Source: Branchiostoma floridae
Lineage: Eukaryota; Chordata; Leptocardii; Amphioxiformes; Branchiostomatidae
Direction of reading: 5' to 3'
Length of the DNA: 62,000 bases
Assembly: GCF_000003815.2 (NCBI RefSeq)
Contig: NC_049991.1
Span: 8,974,729 to 9,036,728, forward strand
The translations under genes were made by a program, and so were the position numbers. A model generated the notes under the pieces. It worked only from the letters and a program-made list of their open reading frames with translations, searched no databases and was not told where the DNA came from. Position 1 is the stretch's first letter. The number at the start of each line of letters is the position of its first letter. This document shows, one piece after another, positions 49,857 through 58,666 of the stretch.

Positions 49857-52800
49857 TCATTCTTTGGCTTTCAAGAAACTAGTAAGACTGCTCTGCTTCT
49901 TATTGTCCACACACTTGCTAACACGTCGCCTTGTAGAATCTTTAGGAGGAATATTGATACGAGGCTTCTTAGCGCGTGCAATGCCTTGAGGTATTTGCAG
50001 AGGACGCTTCTTGGTATCACACTGACAAGAAGATGTGAAAATATCAAAGATATCTTTGCGCTCAAACGGAGGAAGGGTGTGGGGATCTCTGCTTATGTCA
50101 TATGCCCATTGTTGAACATCTACCGCTCTCTCCACCCGCAAAGTACCGCTGTTGCCCTCATATTCTATAAACCTAAGTTCAATCACCTTCAACCTGGCAG
50201 GCTGATTTGGTAGCTGGACGGCTTGGATGATGTTGTGTAAGTCTCCCAGGCGTAAATAGAATGGACCATCCTCAAAGAGCCATTTAGTGACACAGCGATT
50301 GTCGTCTCGTAAGATGACAACATCAGTCAGTTCATGCAATGTGGAGTTGTGTTGAATGATTACTCTATCGGTAAAGCGTTTCGGGTACAAAGTGATTATG
50401 TCATTGTAGTAATAAGCGCTTGGAGCAAGCCTTTGCTTCACTGTGATGAGCTGACACAATTGTGTAGCAAAACTAAATCTGTTGCGGGTGTTGCGGCAGA
50501 AAGAGTCCTTGTTGGTAAGATAGCGATGCTTTCCATCAATAGACGTGACCAAGAAAGGGGTAGATCGAGTCTGCGCAGCATAGCGTTTGCCCATATCGAG
50601 GCTGTAACATTCTGTAGTATCTGTCATGGAAACAGAATACACATTATCCTTTTTGTTCCAGGAAGACTGATCCACATCCAAATATCTTGCTCCTGGCAAC
50701 ACGTCATTACTAAGCATGATACGTGACACGGGGCCTCCAGAAATGTGAATATAGCGTCTACTCAGGTCAGTTTTGGCAAACATACACCAAAAATCACACA
50801 CAGAACCAGAATCAGGCAAAGGCCACCACAAGTCAGGTTCAGGAGGCTCGGTTATACAATAGTCTTCGTCATACCACCAAATTGGCACATGCGGCTCGTT
50901 TTCTTCTAAATCTTCAATGTACATGCGTAGTTGAGCAATATCTGCTTCATTGGGTTTCTTGGGAAGATCAAATATAATCTCCTTGAAACCAGATTTGCGC
51001 TCATGTTCAATCTTCTTGTCCCAACTCTCGATTTTCTTGATTACGTGATAAATCTTGGCGCGTTCTTTCTCCGTAAAGTAGGTACGTTGTTCGTCGGGTG
51101 CAATTAGGCATTTGGGCATCGCTGTTACGGACAAGCGACTAATCGTGTTACTAGCCGTCTCCAAGCGACTTTCCCGGAGCAAGCGTTTTTTTCTCTCAGC
51201 GCTCCAAGCTTTTTCACCCAATTCTTTGCGCTCAATCTGTTCTCTTCGATAGCGAACGTCAGGCTCTTCTGGAGCATGGAGCAAAACTTGTAAGCTATTT
51301 TTTAAAGTAGCTGAGACCTGTACATCATGTTTCCGATACATGTCAACAAAAGTCTGAGCAGTACAAACGTCAACGCCCCTTCGTTTACAGTCCCGGATGG
51401 CCTGTTTGGTAGCCAGCGTCTTAGGGTTATTGATGTCTCCAACCTTTTCCACGCTTTTCATCCAATCCAGGGGGATTAGGTCGCCGTGTGAGTATTTGTC
51501 AACCAACGTCTGATGTGTTTCGGTTTCGTCTAGCCTTTTCAAATTCTCGCGAACCTCACACGATTCATCATAGGCCTGTTTTAACACAGAAGGGGTAACA
51601 CGTTTTCTCCATTGAGGCACATAGATATTCTGCTCACCCATCTTCTGACAAGTCGGGAGATTCTGATAAAAATCTTCCAGTTCGTAATCAATTAGGTCAC
51701 AGAAGTCATTGATTGGCTGATCGGCAATTTCTTGGGCGCGCATACGGACAGTTACAAGTTCGTACAGCAGCTGGGCGAATTCAACAAGACCGTTTATGTC
51801 ATTGCGTCCAACCATCTTACTCGTAGCGATTTGAGCAGCACTCTTAACTTTTGTCCTGTCGGCCTTCATGCCTGTTATACCGGCCTTGTGAGCTACAAGA
51901 GCTAATGACCCAGGAATGACTTTCTGTCCGTAGTAACACTTTTTCTGAAACATGCATTGGAAGAGAAACACCTTTTCTAACTCAATCTTGCATGGACTCG
52001 GAAAAATTGAATTCAGGTAGCTACAAAACTGTTCTTGTTTCTCAAAATACCTGGTAAAAATCTCAGTAACGGAGGCGCGATTTCGACCGCAGAGATTGTT
52101 ACTAAGACACGTCATTCGACCAGCTGCACCACTGGTGGCATTTATGTCAGAAATCATTACTGAATCCGTGTCGCCATTAACGATATTCATGCCTTGTTCC
52201 TTGGCCTTACGTGCAACCAATTCTATCTGGTCCCTCCCAACTTGTGTAATGCTTGAGCCCACAGGAGGTGCAGTACGCACAGACACACCATAAGTGGCAT
52301 TCATCGCACACTTTACGGACTTCTGTAGTACGTTGAATAGCCCCTTTTCTATACTGTCGGTGGCCTGTGCCATTTGCTTCTTGTATTTTGTGCGCATTGC
52401 AGCCATGATTTCCAGAAATTGAGGCATGATGCCGTTAAAGATGTTGGGTTTTGCATAGTAGACGTCAAAATTGACCCGTTCAAAGTGGTGTGTATATTTA
52501 CATAGACGAGGATCTTTTGAACCGCCCACTTCACCACCACAGTTTTCATCTTGGCAAGCATGTTCCACCACGGGGCGTACATTGTGGAGTTCAACGGTGG
52601 TGTATTGATCAGGATTTAGCTGATTCTTTGCAAATGACTTTCGTACAAGGGTCGTGGCACAAATACCGTGTGCCCTTTGTATAGATGGATATTGACCGCT
52701 GAAATCAAGCACCGAAATAAGTAGGGAATACAGACCTTTGTTTTGGACTGTCCTACCAGCAGGGACTGCTAACCTGTACATGTCTACTTCCTCATCAAAC

Positions 52801-55217
52801 TCGTGGCCAGGCATCCATAGGGGTCCCTCGTCTCGAATGATAGTGGTGTCAGGCATATACACACCTTGTCTGTAACTAAAAGAAGCCAAACAAGACATTA
52901 CCGTCCTAACCATCTCATTTAGAAATAGTTCCCTGTAGGGAAGCGAGCTAATTTCTGCCATTCCTGCAGCGAAAGTCAAGGTCTGTAATACGTTGGTCAA
53001 CGCACAAGTAATTCCACTGTCTTTGAGACAATAGCCACAAAAGAGTTCAAGGTCTTGGATGCTTCCATTGCGCCATGTATTTGTCATGTTCTCATATGTT
53101 ACCTTCTCATCGTGAACTTTGGTGGTGTTGAGCCATTTTTCTGCAGCTGTTTCCAATTTGCAGCCACGATTTGGGTCCCCAACTTCTAACATTACATCTA
53201 ATAAGGCTACAGTGTGACTAGCTAAATTTCGATGTTGCTTAGCCAATACCATTGCTTTACTGATGGCACATCTGGAACCTTCCCCTGATTGACTGGTCGC
53301 TTCAGCTTCTTCTAACGTGGACTGAAGAGGGTAGCTGTCTGGCCCATTTTCATCTATGATTAGCATGTTGTCCCAATCGTGATGATTGACATTCGATTCG
53401 CCCAATGCCGTTTGTTCATACAGTTGGTCCAGATCCTCATCCGTAATAACATTGTTGACTGGTCCACGGGCCCTTTCGATTCCTTTAGCACGTAGTTCAA
53501 CCCCGACGTCACGAAAGTTTTTCTTGTTGGGTTTGCGACGGTACTTAATCTGGATCTGATCCAGACGGTTAGTCAGTGAAAAGTTTATGTGGCGGGGCCG
53601 ACTCTCGTTATCCATCTGTACTTTTGAATGGTAGGAGATGTAATTGGTCATTTTGAGATATTTCAGTCTGGCAACAATGAAGGGTAAATCGAACTTGTGT
53701 CCATTGAAGTAGCCCACGATGTGACACTTGCAGTTTCGCACATAATCGATAAAAGCGCTCAGCAGATGTGTCTCTGTTTTAAAGTACCGCATAACTACAT
53801 TGGATTCGTCAAAAATGGGCTCCTTGATTCCTTGCGATGAAATCCTACAGATGTTGGCCACATTTAGATTCGTAGCAGCCCGTTCCTCTCGTCCACCATC
53901 TTGGCGCCGACCGGCTAGCAGCATAAAGTTTACGGCTTCTACAGGCTTGTCGGCCATATGATTGCTCAGAACCGTGGAAATGAGGTTGACTTCGAAAGAA
54001 GACTCGTCTCGACAATGGGGGATGTAAGATACCTCTATATCAAAATATATGGCTCTAAGAAGCTTGGTATTAGTCAATAACTGCTCTATACGAGCCGTTC
54101 GTTGGCGATCGGTAAAGTATTGACTTACCATGACCTTTTCCCAGTAACACTTTGCAGCCAGTCTCAAGTTGAATTCAATCCGGCATTGCTCTGCTAAGAC
54201 GTCGGCTTCGTGTTCATGCTCATCTATCCGATCCGTCGTATTTGAAATGTCCCTCCAGAGGCGGTGCATGGTTGTTCGCCATATTTCGATTCCAGGACTC
54301 GATCGACCACATACCAAAATGGGGTAAACACACGCTGCCTTAAATTCTTGCCACGTACAACCCTGACCTGCACATGTACTAACCTTGTTTAGATTATGAC
54401 GCAATACTGCCTTCAAGGCAGGGGAAGAGCATGTCTCCAAAATTGCGTCAAATTTGTGCCGTATAGCTTCAGTGTGCTGCCCACGATCCTCCCAGGGTAT
54501 TCTGAGGTCAGAGTTGGTCTCAAAGCGAATATCCTTGTAGTACGCCGTTCCAGATTTGAACGGGTGTCGGGAATGAAGGTACTTGGCTCCGATCGGTCCG
54601 TTCACGATGATAGTTCCAAGTACCGAGGCGCGATTGGCTATGAACCATTGTGTGTGAGGGGTGATCGAAGAATTGAGTAAGTCAGGTAAGAACAAAGAGC
54701 CGATTGTGAAATCTTCGCGTAGCATTTTGCGCAAGCGCCACAATTCTGGATTCTTGGTACCCCCGAAGTATAGTTTGAGATGGTATAGACTTCCCTCTGC
54801 GGCGTGATTGAAGGGGAATTTGTGGACGATTTTAGCATCGACTATTGTCTTAATTTCCAGTTCACGCATTCGATGGACAACATTGCTCAGATAATGGGGT
54901 GTGAACCATTCAGAAATGGCCTCCTGATCACGTATGGTAAGCGTCACGGAAGGTCGGCGTCCATAAACGTTTAGATAAATCTCTTCCTTGCCGTACTTAT
55001 TGAGTTTTGCTATCTCAGGTGTCATGCGACCTTCTACGCACTGAATGACTATTGGCCTTATAAAAGCCGTAGCATGATCCACACGTAGAGTGGATAATCT
55101 CACCTTCTCCTCGCATTTTTTGAGGATATAAGCTGGTATTGTACCACATTCCTCCCGAAAACACTGCTCGCTGAAAGGCTCGTAAGCATTAGTATATGTG
55201 AGCTCAGTTGTCGTCAT
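49857..55217 (-). CDS. Family B DNA polymerase, herpesvirus-like (1786 aa)
   Basis: Replicative DNA polymerase with proofreading, one uninterrupted frame. Exonuclease motifs are Exo I with FDIE (about residue 390), Exo II GYFNGHKFDL (about 500) and Exo III YCLKDSG (about 729). Polymerase motif A is DFSGQYPSI (about 840), motif B KxxxNATYG (about 970) and motif C NGDTDSV (about 1012), so all key acidic residues are present; motif C has Asn where Tyr is usual. A KKCYYG stretch follows. The ~700-residue tail beyond the catalytic core is unusually long. It ends in basic clusters and QSSLTSFL (residues 1775-1782), a PIP-box-like motif. Motif style and neighbours fit Herpesvirales, most likely a malacoherpesvirus relative; other large DNA viruses are not excluded. 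The start ATG overlaps the start of the divergent glycoprotein gene. Confidence 0.88.
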   Translation of the reverse strand: MTTTELTYTNAYEPFSEQCFREECGTIPAYILKKCEEKVRLSTLRVDHATAFIRPIVIQCVEGRMTPEIAKLNKYGKEEIYLNVYGRRPSVTLTIRDQEAISEWFTPHYLSNVVHRMRELEIKTIVDAKIVHKFPFNHAAEGSLYHLKLYFGGTKNPELWRLRKMLREDFTIGSLFLPDLLNSSITPHTQWFIANRASVLGTIIVNGPIGAKYLHSRHPFKSGTAYYKDIRFETNSDLRIPWEDRGQHTEAIRHKFDAILETCSSPALKAVLRHNLNKVSTCAGQGCTWQEFKAACVYPILVCGRSSPGIEIWRTTMHRLWRDISNTTDRIDEHEHEADVLAEQCRIEFNLRLAAKCYWEKVMVSQYFTDRQRTARIEQLLTNTKLLRAIYFDIEVSYIPHCRDESSFEVNLISTVLSNHMADKPVEAVNFMLLAGRRQDGGREERAATNLNVANICRISSQGIKEPIFDESNVVMRYFKTETHLLSAFIDYVRNCKCHIVGYFNGHKFDLPFIVARLKYLKMTNYISYHSKVQMDNESRPRHINFSLTNRLDQIQIKYRRKPNKKNFRDVGVELRAKGIERARGPVNNVITDEDLDQLYEQTALGESNVNHHDWDNMLIIDENGPDSYPLQSTLEEAEATSQSGEGSRCAISKAMVLAKQHRNLASHTVALLDVMLEVGDPNRGCKLETAAEKWLNTTKVHDEKVTYENMTNTWRNGSIQDLELFCGYCLKDSGITCALTNVLQTLTFAAGMAEISSLPYRELFLNEMVRTVMSCLASFSYRQGVYMPDTTIIRDEGPLWMPGHEFDEEVDMYRLAVPAGRTVQNKGLYSLLISVLDFSGQYPSIQRAHGICATTLVRKSFAKNQLNPDQYTTVELHNVRPVVEHACQDENCGGEVGGSKDPRLCKYTHHFERVNFDVYYAKPNIFNGIMPQFLEIMAAMRTKYKKQMAQATDSIEKGLFNVLQKSVKCAMNATYGVSVRTAPPVGSSITQVGRDQIELVARKAKEQGMNIVNGDTDSVMISDINATSGAAGRMTCLSNNLCGRNRASVTEIFTRYFEKQEQFCSYLNSIFPSPCKIELEKVFLFQCMFQKKCYYGQKVIPGSLALVAHKAGITGMKADRTKVKSAAQIATSKMVGRNDINGLVEFAQLLYELVTVRMRAQEIADQPINDFCDLIDYELEDFYQNLPTCQKMGEQNIYVPQWRKRVTPSVLKQAYDESCEVRENLKRLDETETHQTLVDKYSHGDLIPLDWMKSVEKVGDINNPKTLATKQAIRDCKRRGVDVCTAQTFVDMYRKHDVQVSATLKNSLQVLLHAPEEPDVRYRREQIERKELGEKAWSAERKKRLLRESRLETASNTISRLSVTAMPKCLIAPDEQRTYFTEKERAKIYHVIKKIESWDKKIEHERKSGFKEIIFDLPKKPNEADIAQLRMYIEDLEENEPHVPIWWYDEDYCITEPPEPDLWWPLPDSGSVCDFWCMFAKTDLSRRYIHISGGPVSRIMLSNDVLPGARYLDVDQSSWNKKDNVYSVSMTDTTECYSLDMGKRYAAQTRSTPFLVTSIDGKHRYLTNKDSFCRNTRNRFSFATQLCQLITVKQRLAPSAYYYNDIITLYPKRFTDRVIIQHNSTLHELTDVVILRDDNRCVTKWLFEDGPFYLRLGDLHNIIQAVQLPNQPARLKVIELRFIEYEGNSGTLRVERAVDVQQWAYDISRDPHTLPPFERKDIFDIFTSSCQCDTKKRPLQIPQGIARAKKPRINIPPKDSTRRRVSKCVDNKKQSSLTSFLKAKE

Positions 55218-55218
55218 G
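55215..55218. promoter_or_regulatory. Overlapping divergent start codons (CATG)
   Basis: The polymerase ATG reads from 55217 to 55215 on the minus strand and the glycoprotein ATG from 55216 to 55218 on the plus strand, sharing two bases. The promoter of each gene must therefore lie inside the coding sequence of the other, unless a downstream start is used. Confidence 0.7.
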
Positions 55219-58200
55219 GCGGTGGTGGTAACAAGGCGAAGGTGGTCAATACTTCTCCTGATTGCAGCTCTAGCTGTTCTTGACCCTTCCGTCTACCATC
55301 TCTTTCGCCTGATCGGCATCCGACCCAAACAGGGTGTGTTGATGACCACGCAGACAGAGGCTTACTCTTTGTCTCAATATGAACATGGCTCTTTATATGG
55401 GACGGCGTATAATGGTCCACTCCCGTTGGATGGTGTCGCTAGCATCTCCGCGAATAATGGTTCGGTAAGTGGGCGTTTTGACGTCACGGTCAATTATCAT
55501 ACCTCAGCCATAGAATTCCGGTGTCAGGTTGTGCGAAAGGACAATAGTGTATCAATTGCTTGGATCCATATTCACCCTACCCGCAGCGCGCTTCAAGAAT
55601 CCCTGCGATATGATGTCGTAAAGAATACCATGAACAAGTTAAAGCCATGCGAGCATGCCATTGCTGAGAATAAGCAAAATGTTGGGACGCGCATTCGCGT
55701 CAAGAGCTGTAACCATGACGGGAACACTGTCGAACTGACAGGGAAAATCCTTTACCCCATAGAGGCTGATTATAGCGAGTGGACATGCAGCTACAAGGCA
55801 GGACCCACAAACAACATGGTCATAGAGGAATTACGTTCTCGCTATCTCTACTATATGCAAGTACCCGGCCTGTATACAGATTCGGGCCCTATCGACCGAC
55901 ACGAACTCAAAAAAGAGGTCGAAGTGGTCATTAACCCCAATGCAGCTAGCCAGGGCTTTGTTTCAGTCGGATGTCGCGTAAAGTACATGACGGAAGAAAA
56001 CGACTTCTATCCTAGGTCTCTGAAATGGGCTTATGAACAAATGGTAAGACCCCCACTCAAACAAGGGTACATTCGTGGACCTAATGGGTTCTATGTAATG
56101 GGAGACATATATGGGCGAACCAATATAAAAGACCAGCATCCAAATTGTTATTCGCAAAGCAGCAAATACGAAATCACAGACGATGTGCTAATGCAAGCCG
56201 GGCAAGGTATGAAAGATTGCTTTATGGACGAGCGACATTCCTCTTTAATCTCTGATGCGACCTATACCCTTCTGACGTCAACGGGTCACACTCGATTGGG
56301 ACTAAGGCCCCGTATGATTATTAGCGGTCACAAGAGTTGGGTATATGGCATCGAAAGTATCACTTCCAATAACGTTAACGCAGATAGTGCGGGTGCATAT
56401 GTTATATCACCTCTCAACTCAAACAACTACCGATGTCTAGACATAGTCGTGTCTGAAAATGACACAGTAATCAAATTATGTCTGGATGGTCATACTCTGT
56501 TTCCCTGGGTGAAAAGCCTGACCAAGATGCTTGCTAACTACGATATCATAGATGCTCCCATCTTTGAAAAAAACTCCATCCGCTGCCCAAACCGACCTAA
56601 CCACATCAGATATTTACATGTTATAGCGAAGCCAGACTGTTTTCTGGATACTGTCCTTAAGCCAGCAATAGGAGCAGATGAATGTGACCCTCGTGCAAAC
56701 GGCTTTATTGCCTTAGAAACGTCTCCTGCTGACGGATTTACAGGAACAATTCGTTTCGTATCGGATTTTAGGACAAAGCGGTGCGTCACCACTACATCCA
56801 TTTGCGGATATCAACAACAAAACACCACAGGGTTGGGACCGCGAAAAAAGATCGTAATACTTCCCCCACACGCCGGGCTGGATTACGATAATATTTCGTT
56901 AGTTCCGCATCATGTAGGTCCAATTCTTCCTCCCCCCGACTCGTGCAAGTACCGAAGGACGCGACTTAAGGCCCCCCACCGTACAACTCAGCACGTTTTT
57001 GATTACGTTTATCTAGAACTCGATAAATACTGCGCCAATTCCATTTCCTGTGTCTTTGTGAATCCTGGTGTACGATTACGCTCGACCACAGAGGGAAAGC
57101 ATATTTGCGGACAACGATTGTCTCCGTGTACTCCCCGTACCAACCATACTAAATCAAACATACTGACCCATGCTCTGGTACCCGTCTCGTACTTTAAGAA
57201 TGTCCGCGAAGAATATGCCAATATCCGTTGTGGTATGCTAGGTTGGGACAGTAAACCCATAGCAGTGGACTCTGCTCTACGGTCCCGACTGGCGTGCGAT
57301 GGCTCTAAATTCAACAAAAATTTCTTGGAGCCAACCGAACCACACATAGGTAAAGATGGGCAGGGAGTTATGCTTGGTGTAATTGCCGAAAATACCTTGG
57401 AAAAACTAGATCTCACATGTAAGCCGATTCCCCCCAACTGTCAAAAATATATAAAAGACGCTACCGAATTACGCGTAACATACCGTGACCCAATAGCGAC
57501 GAACATTGTTTCAATGCAGAAAACCCGAGATGAGAAAGTTCGTATGTCTTTGGAACATTTTGCCAGGTTTGGAGTCGAGGTAACATGCAATAGGTCAAAG
57601 AAACCTGAGGTTTCCGTCAGTGTCACGTCTACGACAATTCTTCGCCGGGCTTTCATTAGCTCTTGTGATTTGAGTGATTATGAAATATTTTCTAGTCATG
57701 ATAAATGTTACGTTACGTTAAAAAACAGCGCATGTGCTGCCCCTATCGAAATCTTAACCTGGGTCAACGGCGACCTTACACACCATCGCCAGTACCAAAC
57801 GAATACAAACACGTCCATCAGGTCTTACCTCGGAGGTTATGTTTATAGCGCTACCTACGCCAAGCATGATACTTTAGCCGTACGGAATTGTTCCTTCGTC
57901 ACATCAGTCAAAGGACAGAGATTTAACACGGGGGCTCATGGATTTTACCATGGACGCTGTGACTATACCCATCCCCCATCTGTGATACTTTACACGACTA
58001 CGGGCTATCGTGCGACACGTATCACATGCTTACGAGGGGGGTTTACCGACGGTTGTCCAGACAGCAAGCAAATCACCTCGGTTCGTTTCCACCTACATCT
58101 ATACAAGACAGACCCTTCCATGGCCAATAACACCTTAGTCCGCACTCTGACCTTCCGGACGAGCGTACCAACCACGAAACCCGTAGAATCAGTCTCTTTC

Positions 58201-58599
58201 CTTCACTCTTCTGATAACCCCCACGTGGCGGCTTATATGGAACTACCCCTATCATATGTTATCCTGCTGCTTCGAAAAGAGGGCATCGACGCCATTGCAA
58301 CATCATGTGATACGGAGCGAGAAGGTGTAGTTCAAGTAGGAGCGGCCAATATACTATCCATTCCAATATCAATGGCCGCAGATACACTATCGGTGAGGAA
58401 GATACCCAGAGTTGCAAGACCACCGAAAGAGCCTGACCTGATCTCACCAGTCATAGACTTGGGTTTATTGAACACTGCCATAATTAAGATCGTCTTTCCC
58501 ATAAGTTGTATGGTGACCATTTCTATCGTTGTCTTCGGCATTATCATAATACGCAACCTACATACTATACGGCAAGAATTATATCATGATAGACTATAA
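55216..58599 (+). CDS. Virus-like type I membrane glycoprotein (about 1127 aa)
   Basis: One open frame. I choose ATG 55216 because it places a basic RRR and a hydrophobic signal core (WSILLLIAALAVL) at the N-terminus; the frame is open upstream only to a GTG at 55198. The long ectodomain has many cysteines and several N-glycosylation sites (for example NGS, NHT, NTS, NCS). A single transmembrane segment lies at about residues 1088-1112 (IVFPISCMVTISIVVFGIIII), followed by a tail of about 15 residues. This is the layout of an envelope glycoprotein. I could not match it to glycoprotein B or another named family, so a role in entry is inference. It is divergent from the polymerase gene and convergent with the RING gene, with 64 bp between stop codons. 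Confidence 0.75.
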   Translation: MAVVVTRRRWSILLLIAALAVLDPSVYHLFRLIGIRPKQGVLMTTQTEAYSLSQYEHGSLYGTAYNGPLPLDGVASISANNGSVSGRFDVTVNYHTSAIEFRCQVVRKDNSVSIAWIHIHPTRSALQESLRYDVVKNTMNKLKPCEHAIAENKQNVGTRIRVKSCNHDGNTVELTGKILYPIEADYSEWTCSYKAGPTNNMVIEELRSRYLYYMQVPGLYTDSGPIDRHELKKEVEVVINPNAASQGFVSVGCRVKYMTEENDFYPRSLKWAYEQMVRPPLKQGYIRGPNGFYVMGDIYGRTNIKDQHPNCYSQSSKYEITDDVLMQAGQGMKDCFMDERHSSLISDATYTLLTSTGHTRLGLRPRMIISGHKSWVYGIESITSNNVNADSAGAYVISPLNSNNYRCLDIVVSENDTVIKLCLDGHTLFPWVKSLTKMLANYDIIDAPIFEKNSIRCPNRPNHIRYLHVIAKPDCFLDTVLKPAIGADECDPRANGFIALETSPADGFTGTIRFVSDFRTKRCVTTTSICGYQQQNTTGLGPRKKIVILPPHAGLDYDNISLVPHHVGPILPPPDSCKYRRTRLKAPHRTTQHVFDYVYLELDKYCANSISCVFVNPGVRLRSTTEGKHICGQRLSPCTPRTNHTKSNILTHALVPVSYFKNVREEYANIRCGMLGWDSKPIAVDSALRSRLACDGSKFNKNFLEPTEPHIGKDGQGVMLGVIAENTLEKLDLTCKPIPPNCQKYIKDATELRVTYRDPIATNIVSMQKTRDEKVRMSLEHFARFGVEVTCNRSKKPEVSVSVTSTTILRRAFISSCDLSDYEIFSSHDKCYVTLKNSACAAPIEILTWVNGDLTHHRQYQTNTNTSIRSYLGGYVYSATYAKHDTLAVRNCSFVTSVKGQRFNTGAHGFYHGRCDYTHPPSVILYTTTGYRATRITCLRGGFTDGCPDSKQITSVRFHLHLYKTDPSMANNTLVRTLTFRTSVPTTKPVESVSFLHSSDNPHVAAYMELPLSYVILLLRKEGIDAIATSCDTEREGVVQVGAANILSIPISMAADTLSVRKIPRVARPPKEPDLISPVIDLGLLNTAIIKIVFPISCMVTISIVVFGIIIIRNLHTIRQELYHDRL

Positions 58600-58658
58600 G
58601 CGAACTGGTGAAAATTGATACAATACTCAAAGAACTGTAGCTATGTTCAAGTAAATCA

Positions 58659-58666
58659 TTTATTCA
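58659..58666 (-). terminator. Stop codon fused to poly(A) signal (TGAATAAA)
   Basis: On the minus strand the TGA stop of the RING gene shares its A with AATAAA (58664-58659). Such packing is common in compact viral genomes. Confidence 0.7.

Noticed and set aside
54396-54680. Plus-strand frames inside the polymerase gene
   Set aside because: They are shadows of the 1786-aa minus-strand frame, without domains.
57000-57440. 142-codon minus-strand frame within the glycoprotein gene
   Set aside because: It is the opposite strand of a long, domain-consistent frame; no independent support.
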